Below are positions 1 through 10,301 of a stretch of 64,000 bases of DNA, piece by piece. The translations under genes were made by a program, and so were the position numbers. The stretch is from Anaeramoeba flamelloides (lineage: Eukaryota > Metamonada > Anaeramoebidae), in the NCBI GenBank assembly GCA_027625915.1, contig JANTQA010000012.1:5478501-5542500 (forward strand), given 5' to 3'. Within the stretch, counting starts at the first letter, position 1. Each line of letters begins with the position of its first letter. The notes below the pieces were generated by a model. The model was given only the letters and a program-made list of their open reading frames with translations, did not search any database and was not told the origin of the DNA.

Positions 1-828
1 TAATTTATTTTAATGTTGAAATCAAAATTTCTCAAAAAAAAAAAAAAAAAATTAAAATTTTCTGTTTTTAATCCGAAACTTTTCTAATGATCCAGGATTT
101 ATTTCAACCTGAATGGAAAAGTTCGAAATTTTCCTTAGAGTGCTTTTTTTTAGAAATAACACTATTACAAGAAACAACAAAAAGATTTTTTCGATTCATC
201 TAATTTCAAATTATTCATTCAAGATAAGTGGAATACCTAACAACACCAATTGTCAGTAAAAAGAGTCTGGATGTTACCCACAAATTTACAAAGATATTTT
301 AAAAATTTTTCGTTCAATTTCCTTATTTTGTTATAGTTTTATGAACTTTGGATAAATGAGAAAAAAGTATTGTCTTGGTCTAAAATTTAAGAAACTTTTG
401 AAATTAGTTAACACAACTATCTGAGTTGGGACAAAAAGATTTTAAAATTGATATATCATGTTTCTTAAACTGGGAATTGAACCAAAAATGTTTTTTTAAA
501 TCATCGAATTGATTAGTATATTATTTTATGTTTTTTTAAATAAATATTTTCAAATTTCGGTAATTGTAAACCTTAAAGGGTTTCTTATTATATGACAAAT
601 TTCCATTAAATTCAGTTGATAATTATCTTTGAAAACAAACAATGAAAACAATTAATTTTGAGTTAGAAAAAATTAGGATTGTATAAAACAAATTAGAATC
701 AATTGATTAACTTCAACCATAATTATTTTATGGTAAAGAACTCATTTTAAGAACTTGAGAGTTTTAAAATCTAATATCTTTACGGAAAGTCATTTTTGTT
801 TAATTCTTTTTTTAGATTAATTTTTCTA
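1..828. other. Left-edge non-coding DNA
   Basis: Very AT-rich sequence with no open frame that resembles a protein and no repeat I could match elsewhere in the window. A T-rich stretch ending in AG lies a few bases before the first start codon (around 800-816) and could be a 3' splice site of an intron in the 5' leader, but nothing confirms it. Confidence 0.5.
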
Positions 829-3800
829 ATGAATAATTTAAAACAAAAATTGAACACAAGTGACTCAAATCAGAAAATAAATGATGTAAACCAAAAGATA
901 CTAAATAAAAATAAAGAAACAAATGAGAGAAAACAAAAAGAAAAAGCAAAAAATAAAAGAGATCTTCACGAAAAAGAGCAAAATTTAAAAAAGCAAGAAA
1001 CAAACAATAAAAAATCAGAAACTGAAATAGATTTAAATACTATTGCTAACCAATCTGTTGTGAATAAAAACAAAATAATAGATCAAAAAAATAATCGCAA
1101 TTACCCAAAAAAAAACGAAAAAGAAAATGAAAAAGAGAAAGAGAATGAGAAAAATAACGAACCTAAAAAAGCTAATGAGAAAGAAGAAAAAGAGAAAGAG
1201 AAAGAAAGAGAAAAAGAAAGAGAAAAAGAAAGAGAAAAAGAAAGAGAAAGAGAAAAAGAAAAAGAAAAAGAAAAAGAGAATGAAAAAGAAATAGAAATAG
1301 AAATAGAGGAAGAAACGGAAGAAGAACAAGCACAAGAAAATGAATACAATTTAGAGGATTACAAAGAAAAAATCAGATCAATAATAAAAAAACAACCAAA
1401 CCCAGAACAAATCTCTCGTAAATTGAAAAACCTGTTCCCAAAAGGCTTAAACGACGAACTACGTAAATTCGTCTGGCCTTTACTTTTAGGTGTATCGACA
1501 GACGAATTGGATCCAAATTTTGAAAAACATATTATAGAACACAAAGATACAAAACAGGTTCGAGTTGATATTGAGAGATCTTTAACAAAGTTTATTGAAA
1601 ATATTGATCCAGATAAGATTCCTGTAATTCGTAATACATTAGAAACAATTATTAATTCAATTCTTTCAAAAAATCCCACTTTGAATTATTTCCAAGGTAA
1701 CTTTTGCATTTTTCTCTTAGTTTCATTTGTTTCTTTAATTTGTCCTTAATTGATCCTTCAAAATACAAACAATTCAAAAATTTTCCTGAGAAGTAAAAAA
1801 ACAATTATGAGATACTTTTAAAAAACTTTTTCGGAATAAAACAAAGAGTGAAAAACAGATACAATGAAGACCTTAAGGTAGTAGTCATGGTTTTGAAATG
1901 AAAAAGAAAAAAAAAGGATAATAGAGAAGAACTCAAAACAAAATCTAAGTGAAAATGGAAACAAAAAGAAATAACAGGTTTTTTTAATTGGGACAGTCTG
2001 GAGAAACCACAGAAATCACAGAAATCACAAAAATCAAAAAATAAAAGTATGTTGCAAGGAAAACAAGAAATCACAGCACAACCACCAAACCCCTAAAAAA
2101 AAAAAAAATCTCTGGAATTAAAGGAAAAAACAATTGAACACTAAAGTTCAGTATAAATCATAAATTAGAATATTAGTTTTTACAATACTCTCTTACCATC
2201 AAGATTTTACTTGTTTTAATGATTAAGAAGTCTGGTGTCGAAAAGTTTTAACAAATTTTTTGATTTTAAGAAAGTACTTCATGTGATCACAATACCAAAA
2301 GAGATCTTAATTATATTTAATCATTTGGTGGGGGTAATATGTAGTTGGTGAATTATTCTTTGGCGTAAATGGTTTTTGTAATTTCTGTGATTTCTTCTTT
2401 TCGTTACAATGTATTTGTATTTTTTAGTTTCTGTAATTTCTGTGCTTTCTGTGATTTCTGTGAGTCTTTTAATCTATAAAATTAAATAAACATGCCCACT
2501 TTGTTTCTTTTTTCACCTTTTTCAAAATAAGAACAATGTAACAATAAAGATCTTTAATTGGTATTTTTTGGAAATTCTCTATTTTTTTCAAAAACTTTTA
2601 ATCTTTCCATGTTTTAATAACTTGAAAAATTTGATTTTTCATCAAATAAAATAATTTCATTCTTTCTATTAGTTTCCCTATAAGTTTAAAATAACTTTTT
2701 ATGTATTTTTCCTTTAAGGAATATTTTAATTCCATGTTCTCCGAGGGTTGGAATACTCCATTATAACACAAGATAACGTTTGTAATTGATTATTTGTTGA
2801 TTAAAAGTCAATATATTACAAAATTTTAGGATTTTCTTGAGATTTTTAAAAAAAAATATTTATTGATCAAAAAACTTTTCCAAAATTCTCGAATAAATCA
2901 ATAAAAATTTAAAATAGACTCTGTTTACCTCTTACTTTGCCCCAGATGATAATAAAGTATATTTATACCCTAAAATCTATAATACTTGAAAATGTAGAGG
3001 AATGAATGTACAGGAGGCAAATTTTGATTTTTGAACCTTTTCAAGGTAAATTCCAAATCTGTATAACAGAAAATAGTTTATCGAATTACAAAAATTTTCG
3101 AAATAAAACCCTAAATTTTATTATTATTATGATCAAAGAAGTGTAAATTACACTCTTAATACCATTTTACTTAAATTTCCTAAAAGGTAATTTAATCTTA
3201 GAATCATAGATTTCAAGATTATTCAAGGAAAAGACATACCCAAATTTTCTTTATAGTTAAAAAGCAAAAACAAAAAATTGAAAAGAAAAAAGCAAAAAAC
3301 AAAAAAAAAAAAAAAAAGAAAGAAATTTAAAAGAGTTCTATAAGAAGAAATTGTTAAAAGATCAAAAAAAAAATCAATGTTATTTTTAATTAAAAAAGAA
3401 CACCCAAAATAACTGCCAGGGTACTTTTGGTTAATTTAATTTAATTTGATAATTGATCATGAATGTTCATTTAGAGCTGTTTAATTGTTGTAATTTCTTT
3501 TTTCTATTTATCTGATTTTTTTTTATCCTTTAGACTTTTTATGTTTTTTGGTTTTTCTTTTTTCTTTTTTATTTCCAAATTACCCTACTTTCGTGTTCCG
3601 GTGTCTAAGTAATAACAAGAAACCACCTGATCTTTTTCCCTTGTAACGCTTCTTCTAAATATAAAGAAAATTCAACGATGGAAAAAATGGAAAAAAATAA
3701 AACAGTAAATTTTAAATTTTAACAAGATCTCTTGTCCCAACATTATTTTTAGTCAATAAATATGTTGTTTGTCTTAAAAAGAATATTCACTAGCCTAAAA

Positions 3801-6800
3801 TTTGGATAGGCCTTAAGGAAAAATAGGAAGTTTACTTCTTTTAAAATAAAATTAATCAATCTTATAAAACTTTTCCAAATCCTTTTGCTACTAATTATTG
3901 GTCTCTTTAAGTCTTTTTATGGCGTATTCCTTTTCGAATGATTGAATCAATTCTTGAGATGACATTATTTTCTCTCTTTGTGGCAAATTAAAAAATGGGT
4001 AAGTTTAATAAAAAATGGACGGAAAAAGTTTTTTCGGTCAAACTTTTATACTATTACTACAAACTTACATGATAACTCACATTATTACTTCCCGATCAAT
4101 GTGCTCACTTTTAACCTTAGATCAAACTTTGAATGTTCAAAACTTTAATGATTCTATTAAAGTTACAGCCTATTTAAGTACGTAAAATTTAATTGAATAT
4201 AGTAACTCTGTTAAGGCCCGAGTTTGTATAAAATTAAGATTTTAGTTATTTAAGGGATTAGCTCCACCCTATATTTGTCTATAATCAAAGTATGCTGTAA
4301 ATAGATTGTAAATGATATTAGTGCTACATGGTTCAATAGTTTCTGAAAAATCAATTAGAAATATTATTGCCCAATAAATTATTATATTTTTACTAACGAT
4401 TTCAATTAAAAAAATTCATTTTGCAAAAATGTTTTTTAATTCCTTTTCGAAATCTAAAAATAGAAACCCAAAATACAGTATTCTGATCTTAAATAATTCA
4501 TATTTAGAACCTCCAAAAGTTATTATTTTTTCAAATTTTAAATTTTCAAAGATTAACCCTATAATCATCAACATAAAAACCCAAAGACTGATTAGTTTTG
4601 TTTCCTTTTGATAAAGTTAATTGTAACATCAATATATTTCCAATATTTTAGAAATAATTTGTTAAAAAAATCTATTGGTTAATTATTTAATTTTTTCAAA
4701 AAAATTGAATTTTTTAACAACAAATCTACATTTCGCCATAAATTTAAGAAATATATTTTGCAACTTTGTAATCTGAATATTGACAACTTAATCTTTAAAT
4801 TTGTGATGAAATGCAGATTTTTTTCTGAAATTCTTTGGATTTTTTTACTAATACATAGATCATTTTTAATTGAGGGGATCAATAAATAGTACTGCATGAT
4901 TAATCGATTTTTTAGAGACATTCAAACCATGAAACATCAATGTGATTTACACCCAATAACAACATACTTTTAATTTTAGACTTCTCCTTGGTAGACACTA
5001 TATCCCTTAAAGTGGAAATTTTAAACAAAATGATTTATTTTTCAAATTTTATACAAAAAAAAACATAGGTATATCTAAAAGATTATTTTAAAAAAAATAA
5101 TTAATTACAAACGATTAATTGTATTAAAATTGCAGATTATTTCTTTTTCAACACATATTATAAACTTATCTTAAAATCTTTTTTTTGTTTTTTCTATTAC
5201 ATGCTAATTCGATTTTTCTTAAACTTAAATCGACTAAATTCAACAAAACTCAGAGATTTCCCTATTTATAAAAAATTATATTTAACAATGTTCAAAGGTA
5301 TTTATAATATTTTTTCTTTTTTAATAAAGATAAAAGAAAAATAAAACAAAAAAAAAAAATACAGACCGATATATATATATATTAAATCCCATCCCAAAAA
5401 ATTGTACACACCCAAAATCAAAAAAATACAAAAAAAAACACAATTTATGATATTTTCGGATTTATTGTTAAGAACTAAGTGTTGGAAACTTAGTCTGGTA
5501 AAGAGAGAATTTTGAAGTGACTAAAAATGAGACTTAGTATTCAAAGAGTATCTAACAGATACAGTAATCAGAAGTATTTGAATCTTAATTTAGTTTTCTA
5601 AAACAAGAAAGAGTAAAAAATGAAGAAGTTGTAAAAAACGATTGAAAGAAAAGAATGGAGAGTGGAAAAAATAAAGATGTTTAAAATAATTGTTGTGAGA
5701 GAACTGAAATTTTCTGGTTTAAATGAACTTGTTGATAGGCTTTATTTTGTCTTGAGCTCCTTTTTCCTAATTGCGTGTTGAGTCATGTTGATCAGAAAAA
5801 AATTGTATTGGTAATTTCATAGATTTCTTTTTTGTTCATTTTCCTCAATAATTCATCTGTGCCAAAAATTGCATTGTTAAATTTGTTGAAATTTCACAAA
5901 CAATTATTGATCGATCAAATGATAAGATACCATCAACTAATTGTATGTTATTTTTCTATTTAACAAACTCGACATTAACTCTCTTTCAACCATCTAAAAA
6001 AATTTCAAGATCTTCCGAAACAGATTAGCTAACTGGAAAAAAGGAAATGAAAACATATCAAAAAAAGACAAAAAATGAAATAGTTTGTTAAATCAAAATT
6101 ATTTCCAAATTGAATGTAAAGTGCAGTATTATTGTTCTTTCAACTGTTTTTAACTGTGTACCCAAAAAAAATTGAATTTAGTTTAGATACACATCTTATA
6201 ATTATTAATTAATGAAATTCAACTACCCAGTCATTATTAAAATTAATTAATTAAAATCATAAATATTTTCTTATATTATTCAATAAACAATCCAAATTCA
6301 TTTTTAATTAATATAGTTTATTAAAATTCTTAATTTAACTAAAATGTGTATATCTCTTTTTATTACCATTTCTAACGTTTATAGGTTTTCATGATATTTG
6401 CACATGCTTTCTTTTTGTATGTGGAAAGGATCTTGGATTTAAATTATGTGAAAAAATGAGTTTAACTTTCATTGGAGACTCTATGAAACCGACCTTTTCA
6501 GTAATTTTAAAATACTTATCTATGATCAACTTGTTAATTAAAGAAGAAGATGTGGAAGTTTATAAATTTTTAACAAAAGCCAAAATGGAACCAATCTTTG
6601 CAACAAGTTGGGTTTTAACACTTTTTTCGTATAATATCAACAATTTTGAAATTGTCAAACAAATTTTTGATTTTATACTTTCTACACACCCTTTAATGCC
6701 ATTTTATTTAAGCACTGCTTTAGTTTTAGAAAACAGAAATGCATTATTAAAAAAACAATGCGAATTTTCAACAATTTATACCTTTTTACAAAAACTGCCA

Positions 6801-7103
6801 AAGATTTCAAATATTGATAAAGTTCTTGAAAAAAGTTATTTATTATTTCAAATTCATCATCCTAAAAAAATTCTTCATCAAATCGATATAGATCCATATT
6901 CAGATGATTTTGGTGAATTGAAACATCCTCTGGATAATTCTAAAAAAACTCTAAATTACAAGTTGATTGCTTGGAAAAGAAATTTTAATAAACAATATTT
7001 AAATAAAAAATATTTAAAGAAAAAAAGGAAAAAAATAATTTCTTTTTTTATTTTCTTTTTTATAATTATTGTTTTATTAATAATACACCATTTTTTGAAA
7101 TAA
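829..7103 (+). CDS. TBC1D20-like Rab GTPase-activating protein, two exons
   Basis: Exons 829-1696 and 6385-7103 (528 residues). The join is phase 1 (CAAG|GTAACT ... TATAG|GT), giving LNYFQG followed by FHDICTCFLFVCGKD, which matches the TBC1D20 core in order and spacing. A TBC protein speeds GTP hydrolysis by Rabs; TBC1D20 acts on Rab1 at the ER. Visible features: a Lys/Glu-rich stretch at about residues 116-158; the TBC domain from about 190; the arginine finger R250 in DIERS; the glutamine finger Q289 in YFQG; the motif ATSWVLTLFSY; and DFILSTHPLMPFYL. The last 23 or so residues are one hydrophobic segment, matching the C-terminal membrane anchor of TBC1D20 and yeast Gyp8. The true ATG is 829; the open frame extends upstream only through a non-ATG codon. 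Both catalytic fingers are present and no break is seen, so the gene looks functional despite its giant intron. Confidence 0.9.
1985..2470. repeat. Inverted clusters of a GATTTCTGT short repeat
   Basis: Around 1996-2040 the plus strand has several copies of CACAGAAATC. Around 2372-2465 the complementary GATTTCTGTG recurs. A similar cluster lies at about 46095-46125 inside the PheRS intron 2, preceded there, as here, by a match to TTTTTAATTGGG in the matching orientation. It is probably the ends of a small mobile element, but I cannot define its borders. Confidence 0.35.
3120..3230 (-). mobile_element. LINE 3' tail fragment
   Basis: On the minus strand this reads the same tail as the fragment at 15419-15802: GAAATCTATGATT, then GGAAATTTAAGTAAAA, then AGTGTAATTTACACTTC, followed by an AAT-rich run. 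Only the tail is left; no reverse transcriptase coding survives here. Confidence 0.5.
4250..5010. mobile_element. TTAA-flanked inverted-repeat element, copy A (761 bp)
   Basis: TTAAGGGATTAG at the left end and its complement ending CCCTTAA at the right. The inverted ends extend for about 100 bp (shared AAAGTATG...TTGTAATTGG and TTCAATAGTTTCTGAAAAATC-like blocks). Copies B (35919-36682, opposite orientation) and C (58964-59739, same orientation) share most of the length. The TTAA at both ends of all three copies suggests a TTAA target-site duplication as in piggyBac-type transposons; a TA duplication (Tc1/mariner type) cannot be excluded. A minus-strand reading at 4679-4921 is similar to one at 59452-59661 in copy C (shared LKNRLIM and IFRLQS), perhaps a relic of the parent's coding region. 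Confidence 0.7.
5385..6183 (+). mobile_element. Tc1/mariner-type non-autonomous element M1
   Basis: Flanked by TA on both sides. The left end AATCCCATCCCAAAAAATTG and the right end (complement of AACTAAATTCAAT...) are degenerate forms of the ends of the transposase-bearing remnant at 54740-55775. It shares internal blocks with M2 (9375-9913), M3 (43421-43950) and M4 (42288-42720), for example GATCAAATGATAAGATA and ATTTCCAAATTGAAT. It is longer than M2 and M3 by about 280 bp, apparently through an extra segment near 5470-5750. Confidence 0.55.
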
Positions 7104-7739
7104 TAAAATTCAAAATTAATTCATTTTTTTTTTTTTTTTGTATTTTTCTATTTACTATGCAGAAAAAAAATAAATCCAATTTGAAAAAATTTAATTTAAT
7201 TACATTTAAGCAATAAGTATTAAACTATAAATTAATTTTTTAAATCAGTTATTAACACTAAGTATAAAGGGTATGATTTAATTTTCAAAAGATTTCTAAA
7301 TAACTGAATCATACTATCAAGAATTTAAATGGATTATTGAATAGCCTTATTTATCTTTTTGTTCTTGTTCTTTTCTAAACTTTAACATTTTCTTTGTAAT
7401 ATTAACATTCAAAATAAAAAAGTTTTTTTTTTTACGTGATCACTTTATAATATGGAAATTTTTCGTTTTTCTTGAAATTATTTTAGCAAAGAAGATACTC
7501 CCTTTTTAACAAAAAAAAAAAAAAAAACAGTTTATAATAAACTCTATTTCAAAAATTATTACTTGCCGAAATAATAAATTGAAAAAAAAAAAAAAAATTT
7601 CTATTATATTTAAGAATAACTAATTATTATATCTTATTAATGTTTCTGTTTTTAAATTATTATAAACTGATTAAAACTTGATATTTTTTTATTATTATTA
7701 AATAAGGAAGTGGTTATTAACCCTCTTGTTTATCCTTCA

Positions 7740-7807
7740 TTTTTCCAGAATTTAAAAGAATTGAGTAAAATCTTGGATTTTACTCTATTCTTTTATATTC
7801 TGGAAAA
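7740..7807. repeat. Isolated palindrome of the hairpin-array family
   Basis: TTTTCCAGAATTTAAAAGAA followed by TTGAGTAAAATC, then after a 3-base loop the near-complement ending in TATTCTGGAAAAG. The arms are about 33 bases with about 3 mismatches. It is the B-type unit of the array at 12945-13971. It is followed by GCTAGGCACT, a flank also seen at the 29383-29545 copy (CTAGGCACATGATG). Confidence 0.75.
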
Positions 7808-8515
7808 GCTAGGCACTCCACGAGACTTGAAGGTATTTGAAGACACAATTATTTATCCATCTTTCCCCGAATAAATATGATTTTTAAATATTTTTTCACT
7901 TTCCAGCTTGGGCTATGTTTGATTAGATTAATTCAATAATCATCTAATTCTATTTCTAAATCTTTTAATGTTTCAAATTTTCCATTATTGTTAATTGTTT
8001 TCTCTAAAAGATATAAGTCTAGTTAATTTATCAAAATGTAAAAGTTTAGATTATTTAAATTCTTGTATTAATTTATGGAGTACTTTAATATACAAAATAA
8101 ACAGAAACATAACATTTCCCATTGACAAAACAGAATAGAAAAAAGAGAAAATAGTAATTTCAGTTTATAAAAAGAAATTTAAATTCAAAAAGAAATTAAA
8201 AAAATTATCTCAGACTTATTGAGAAATTATAAAAATAAAATTTAACCAATAAAAGAATAAATAGTAAAATTAATTGAAATTCAAAAGATTTAATCCAACT
8301 AAAAAATTGAAATATATAAATACACATATAATAAGTTTCTGATTTCTGTAATTCGGAAGTATTGTTATTATTTCAAGAATTTAAAATAATTGATTCAAAG
8401 TATAGATTTTTTTAGTCTTTTGAATACGGAAATAGATAGATACTCTTATTCACTTTCTTACACTAAACAAAAATATTTCACAATAATTAAAAAATAAAAA
8501 TCATAATTTAAATCT

Positions 8516-8903
8516 CCAAAATATTTAAGTTATCAATTAAGATTGACAATTCTAAATTTTTGGACATTTCCTGATTGATCAAAGAGATATTCCTATGTAA
8601 TCAATAAAAATTCAAATAAAATTTATCCTTTATGCTTAAAATATGAAAAGTAGAAAAATATTGAAAATATTGCACATTTTTTATGAGGATTTTATCTTAT
8701 GAAAAAAGGGTATATTAAAATTTCAATACAAATTATAAAAAAGAATTATATTTTAATGAAATACTTATAAACTAAGAAAATTTGAAATTATTCCCATTAA
8801 TGAATAATAGCGAAATCTATGATTATACACGTAAATTTATGAAAGGTAATTTAAGTATAAGAGCAACTATTATGTAATTTACAATCCGAAAATCATAAAA
8901 AAA
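8516..8903 (+). mobile_element. Decayed LINE 3' end
   Basis: Aligns over its length with the fragment at 15419-15802. It keeps a recognisable but interrupted version of the C-terminal zinc knuckle (LCLKYEK, then IENIAHFL) and the tail GAAATCTATGATTATAC...AATTTAAGTATAAG...TGTAATTTAC. No upstream reverse transcriptase or endonuclease sequence is seen. Confidence 0.6.
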
Positions 8904-9062
8904 TGTTTTTTTCTTTTTTAGCTAGTCAAATTTGAGTGAAATGGAGATTAGTTATAATTTTGAGGTCTTATTCAAATGTGCCTGTAACCTTAAAATGATT
9001 TTTTATTTTAATATATCTTGAGGATATCAACCGAATTTGTTTGTGATTTTTTTTAATTACAT

Positions 9063-9262
9063 CAGTTTCACTTTTAAGTGACAAACTTACAACTAAATTT
9101 AAGGCACATAATAATCTCAAATTTAAGCACATTTTTTGGATTATTGTTTTTTTACATAAATTAATATACTAGAATCCAAATTTTGTGACTTAATTTGAGA
9201 TTTTTCATTGTTCCTTTGATTTCATTGAAAGTTTGAGTCTTAAAAGTGGAACTTACTGTAAG
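9063..9262. repeat. Inverted repeat, about 200 bp
   Basis: The left arm starts CAGTTTCACTTTTAAGTGAC and the right arm, read on the minus strand, starts CAGTAAGTTCCACTTTTAAG. The arms are about 70 bp and share CAAACTT and AATCTCAAAT blocks in order. It looks like a small foldback element; I found no second copy. Confidence 0.4.
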
Positions 9263-9374
9263 AAGCACCCTGCACCTTTCATACCTTTATTGGTATGTTA
9301 AGCTCTTCGTTATGGACATTTTTGATTAATAGATATATTTACTGTAGTTTTACTCTTATACATCTAAAAAAGTA

Positions 9375-9913
9375 AAAGTCGATTTTAAAAAAATTTTGAC
9401 AAATCCAAAATCAAAAATAGGCCAAAAAAAATCCAATTTTATTATCTTTATTCAAACTGATATTAAACAACTTTTAAGTTATTGTATATTAATTGTTTCA
9501 TATTTAATCATTTTTCCCAAATATAATAAAAAATTTCAAACAAAAAAAATCAAAATTGCTGTGTTTCCAAAATAATGAAACAAGCAAAACAAAAAATTAT
9601 ATTGGTAAATTTGTTGAAATTTCACCAAAAATTATTGAGAGATCAAATGATAAGATACTATAGACTTATTGTTTGTGATTTTTAAATTTATCAAACCAAG
9701 CATTATTCTTCTATCCAGTTATTGAAAAAAAAAATACCAGATCGAACGAAACAGATTAAGTAAGACAAAAAAAAGGTGTGAAAATAAAACAAAAAAGACA
9801 AAAAATAGAAAAATAATATGTAAAATAAAAATTATTTCCAAATTGAATTTAAAGTGCAGTATTGTTATTCTTTCAACTGTTTAAACTGTAGCTCAAAATT
9901 TTGGAATTTAGCT
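9375..9913 (+). mobile_element. Tc1/mariner-type non-autonomous element M2
   Basis: Flanked by TA (9373-9374 and 9914-9915). It shares with M3 the blocks CCAAAATCAAAAATAGG, CCAAAATAATGAAACAAGC, GATCAAATGATAAGATA, CCAGATCGAACGAAACAG and AATTATTTCCAAATTGAAT, in the same order. About 540 bp with no coding capacity that I can see. Confidence 0.55.
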
Positions 9914-10301
9914 TAATAGGATATAAATAGATCACATTATCTTTTTTCAATTCTAAAATCTGACTTTCAACCAAGATCATCAATTCACTCAAGAGAGAAA
10001 AAAAAGTACCAAAAAAAAAAAAGTTACACATTCCTATTTATCGTTTTGGAAACTCTTTTTGAAAAAGCGAAAAATATAAAAAAAAATTTAAGAGAAATTC
10101 TTTACTTTTTTATTATTAAAATACAAGTAAATTTAAATCCAAAAAGATTTTATGGGTATCTCAAGTATAAAAACATCAAATAACTTACCCTCAATTACAG
10201 CTTAGTTTATTCATAGAAAACCTAAATTTATATTAATCCCTTAAAACATTAAAATTATTCATTTTTTCTTCTTCTTTTTCTAGGAATCGATATCAATAAC
10301 A

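Larger units (their letters stand above)
1697..6384 (+). other. Giant (4,688 bp) repeat-filled intron of the TBC1D20-like gene
   Basis: Starts GTAACT and ends TTTATAG. The flanking exons join in frame at the invariant YFQG/HDI junction of the TBC domain, so this is one intron and not two genes. It contains a short-repeat zone (about 1985-2470), a minus-strand LINE tail (about 3120-3230), a TTAA-flanked inverted-repeat element (4250-5010) and a Tc1/mariner-type short element (5385-6183). The other parts are AT-rich sequence in which I recognise nothing. Most other introns in the window are 55-330 bp. Confidence 0.85.
7104..10301. other. Intergenic region rich in mobile-element remnants
   Basis: Between two plus-strand genes. 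It holds a near-perfect hairpin (7740-7807), a decayed LINE 3' end (8516-8903), a 200 bp inverted repeat (9063-9262) and the M2 element (9375-9913). In 7830-8515 and 9914-10301 I see only AT-rich sequence and homopolymer runs. A possible 3' splice site (TTTTTCTAG) ends about 20 bases before the ATG at 10302, so the next gene may have an intron in its leader. Confidence 0.5.

Noticed and set aside
812-1349. Long minus-strand open frames opposite the Rab GAP exon
   Set aside because: They are mirror images of the Lys/Glu-rich codons (runs of Phe, Ser) and match no family.
5385-6183. Family M elements as LTRs of a retrotransposon
   Set aside because: Ends are inverted, not direct, and flanked by TA; no primer-binding site or polyprotein coding is seen between copies.
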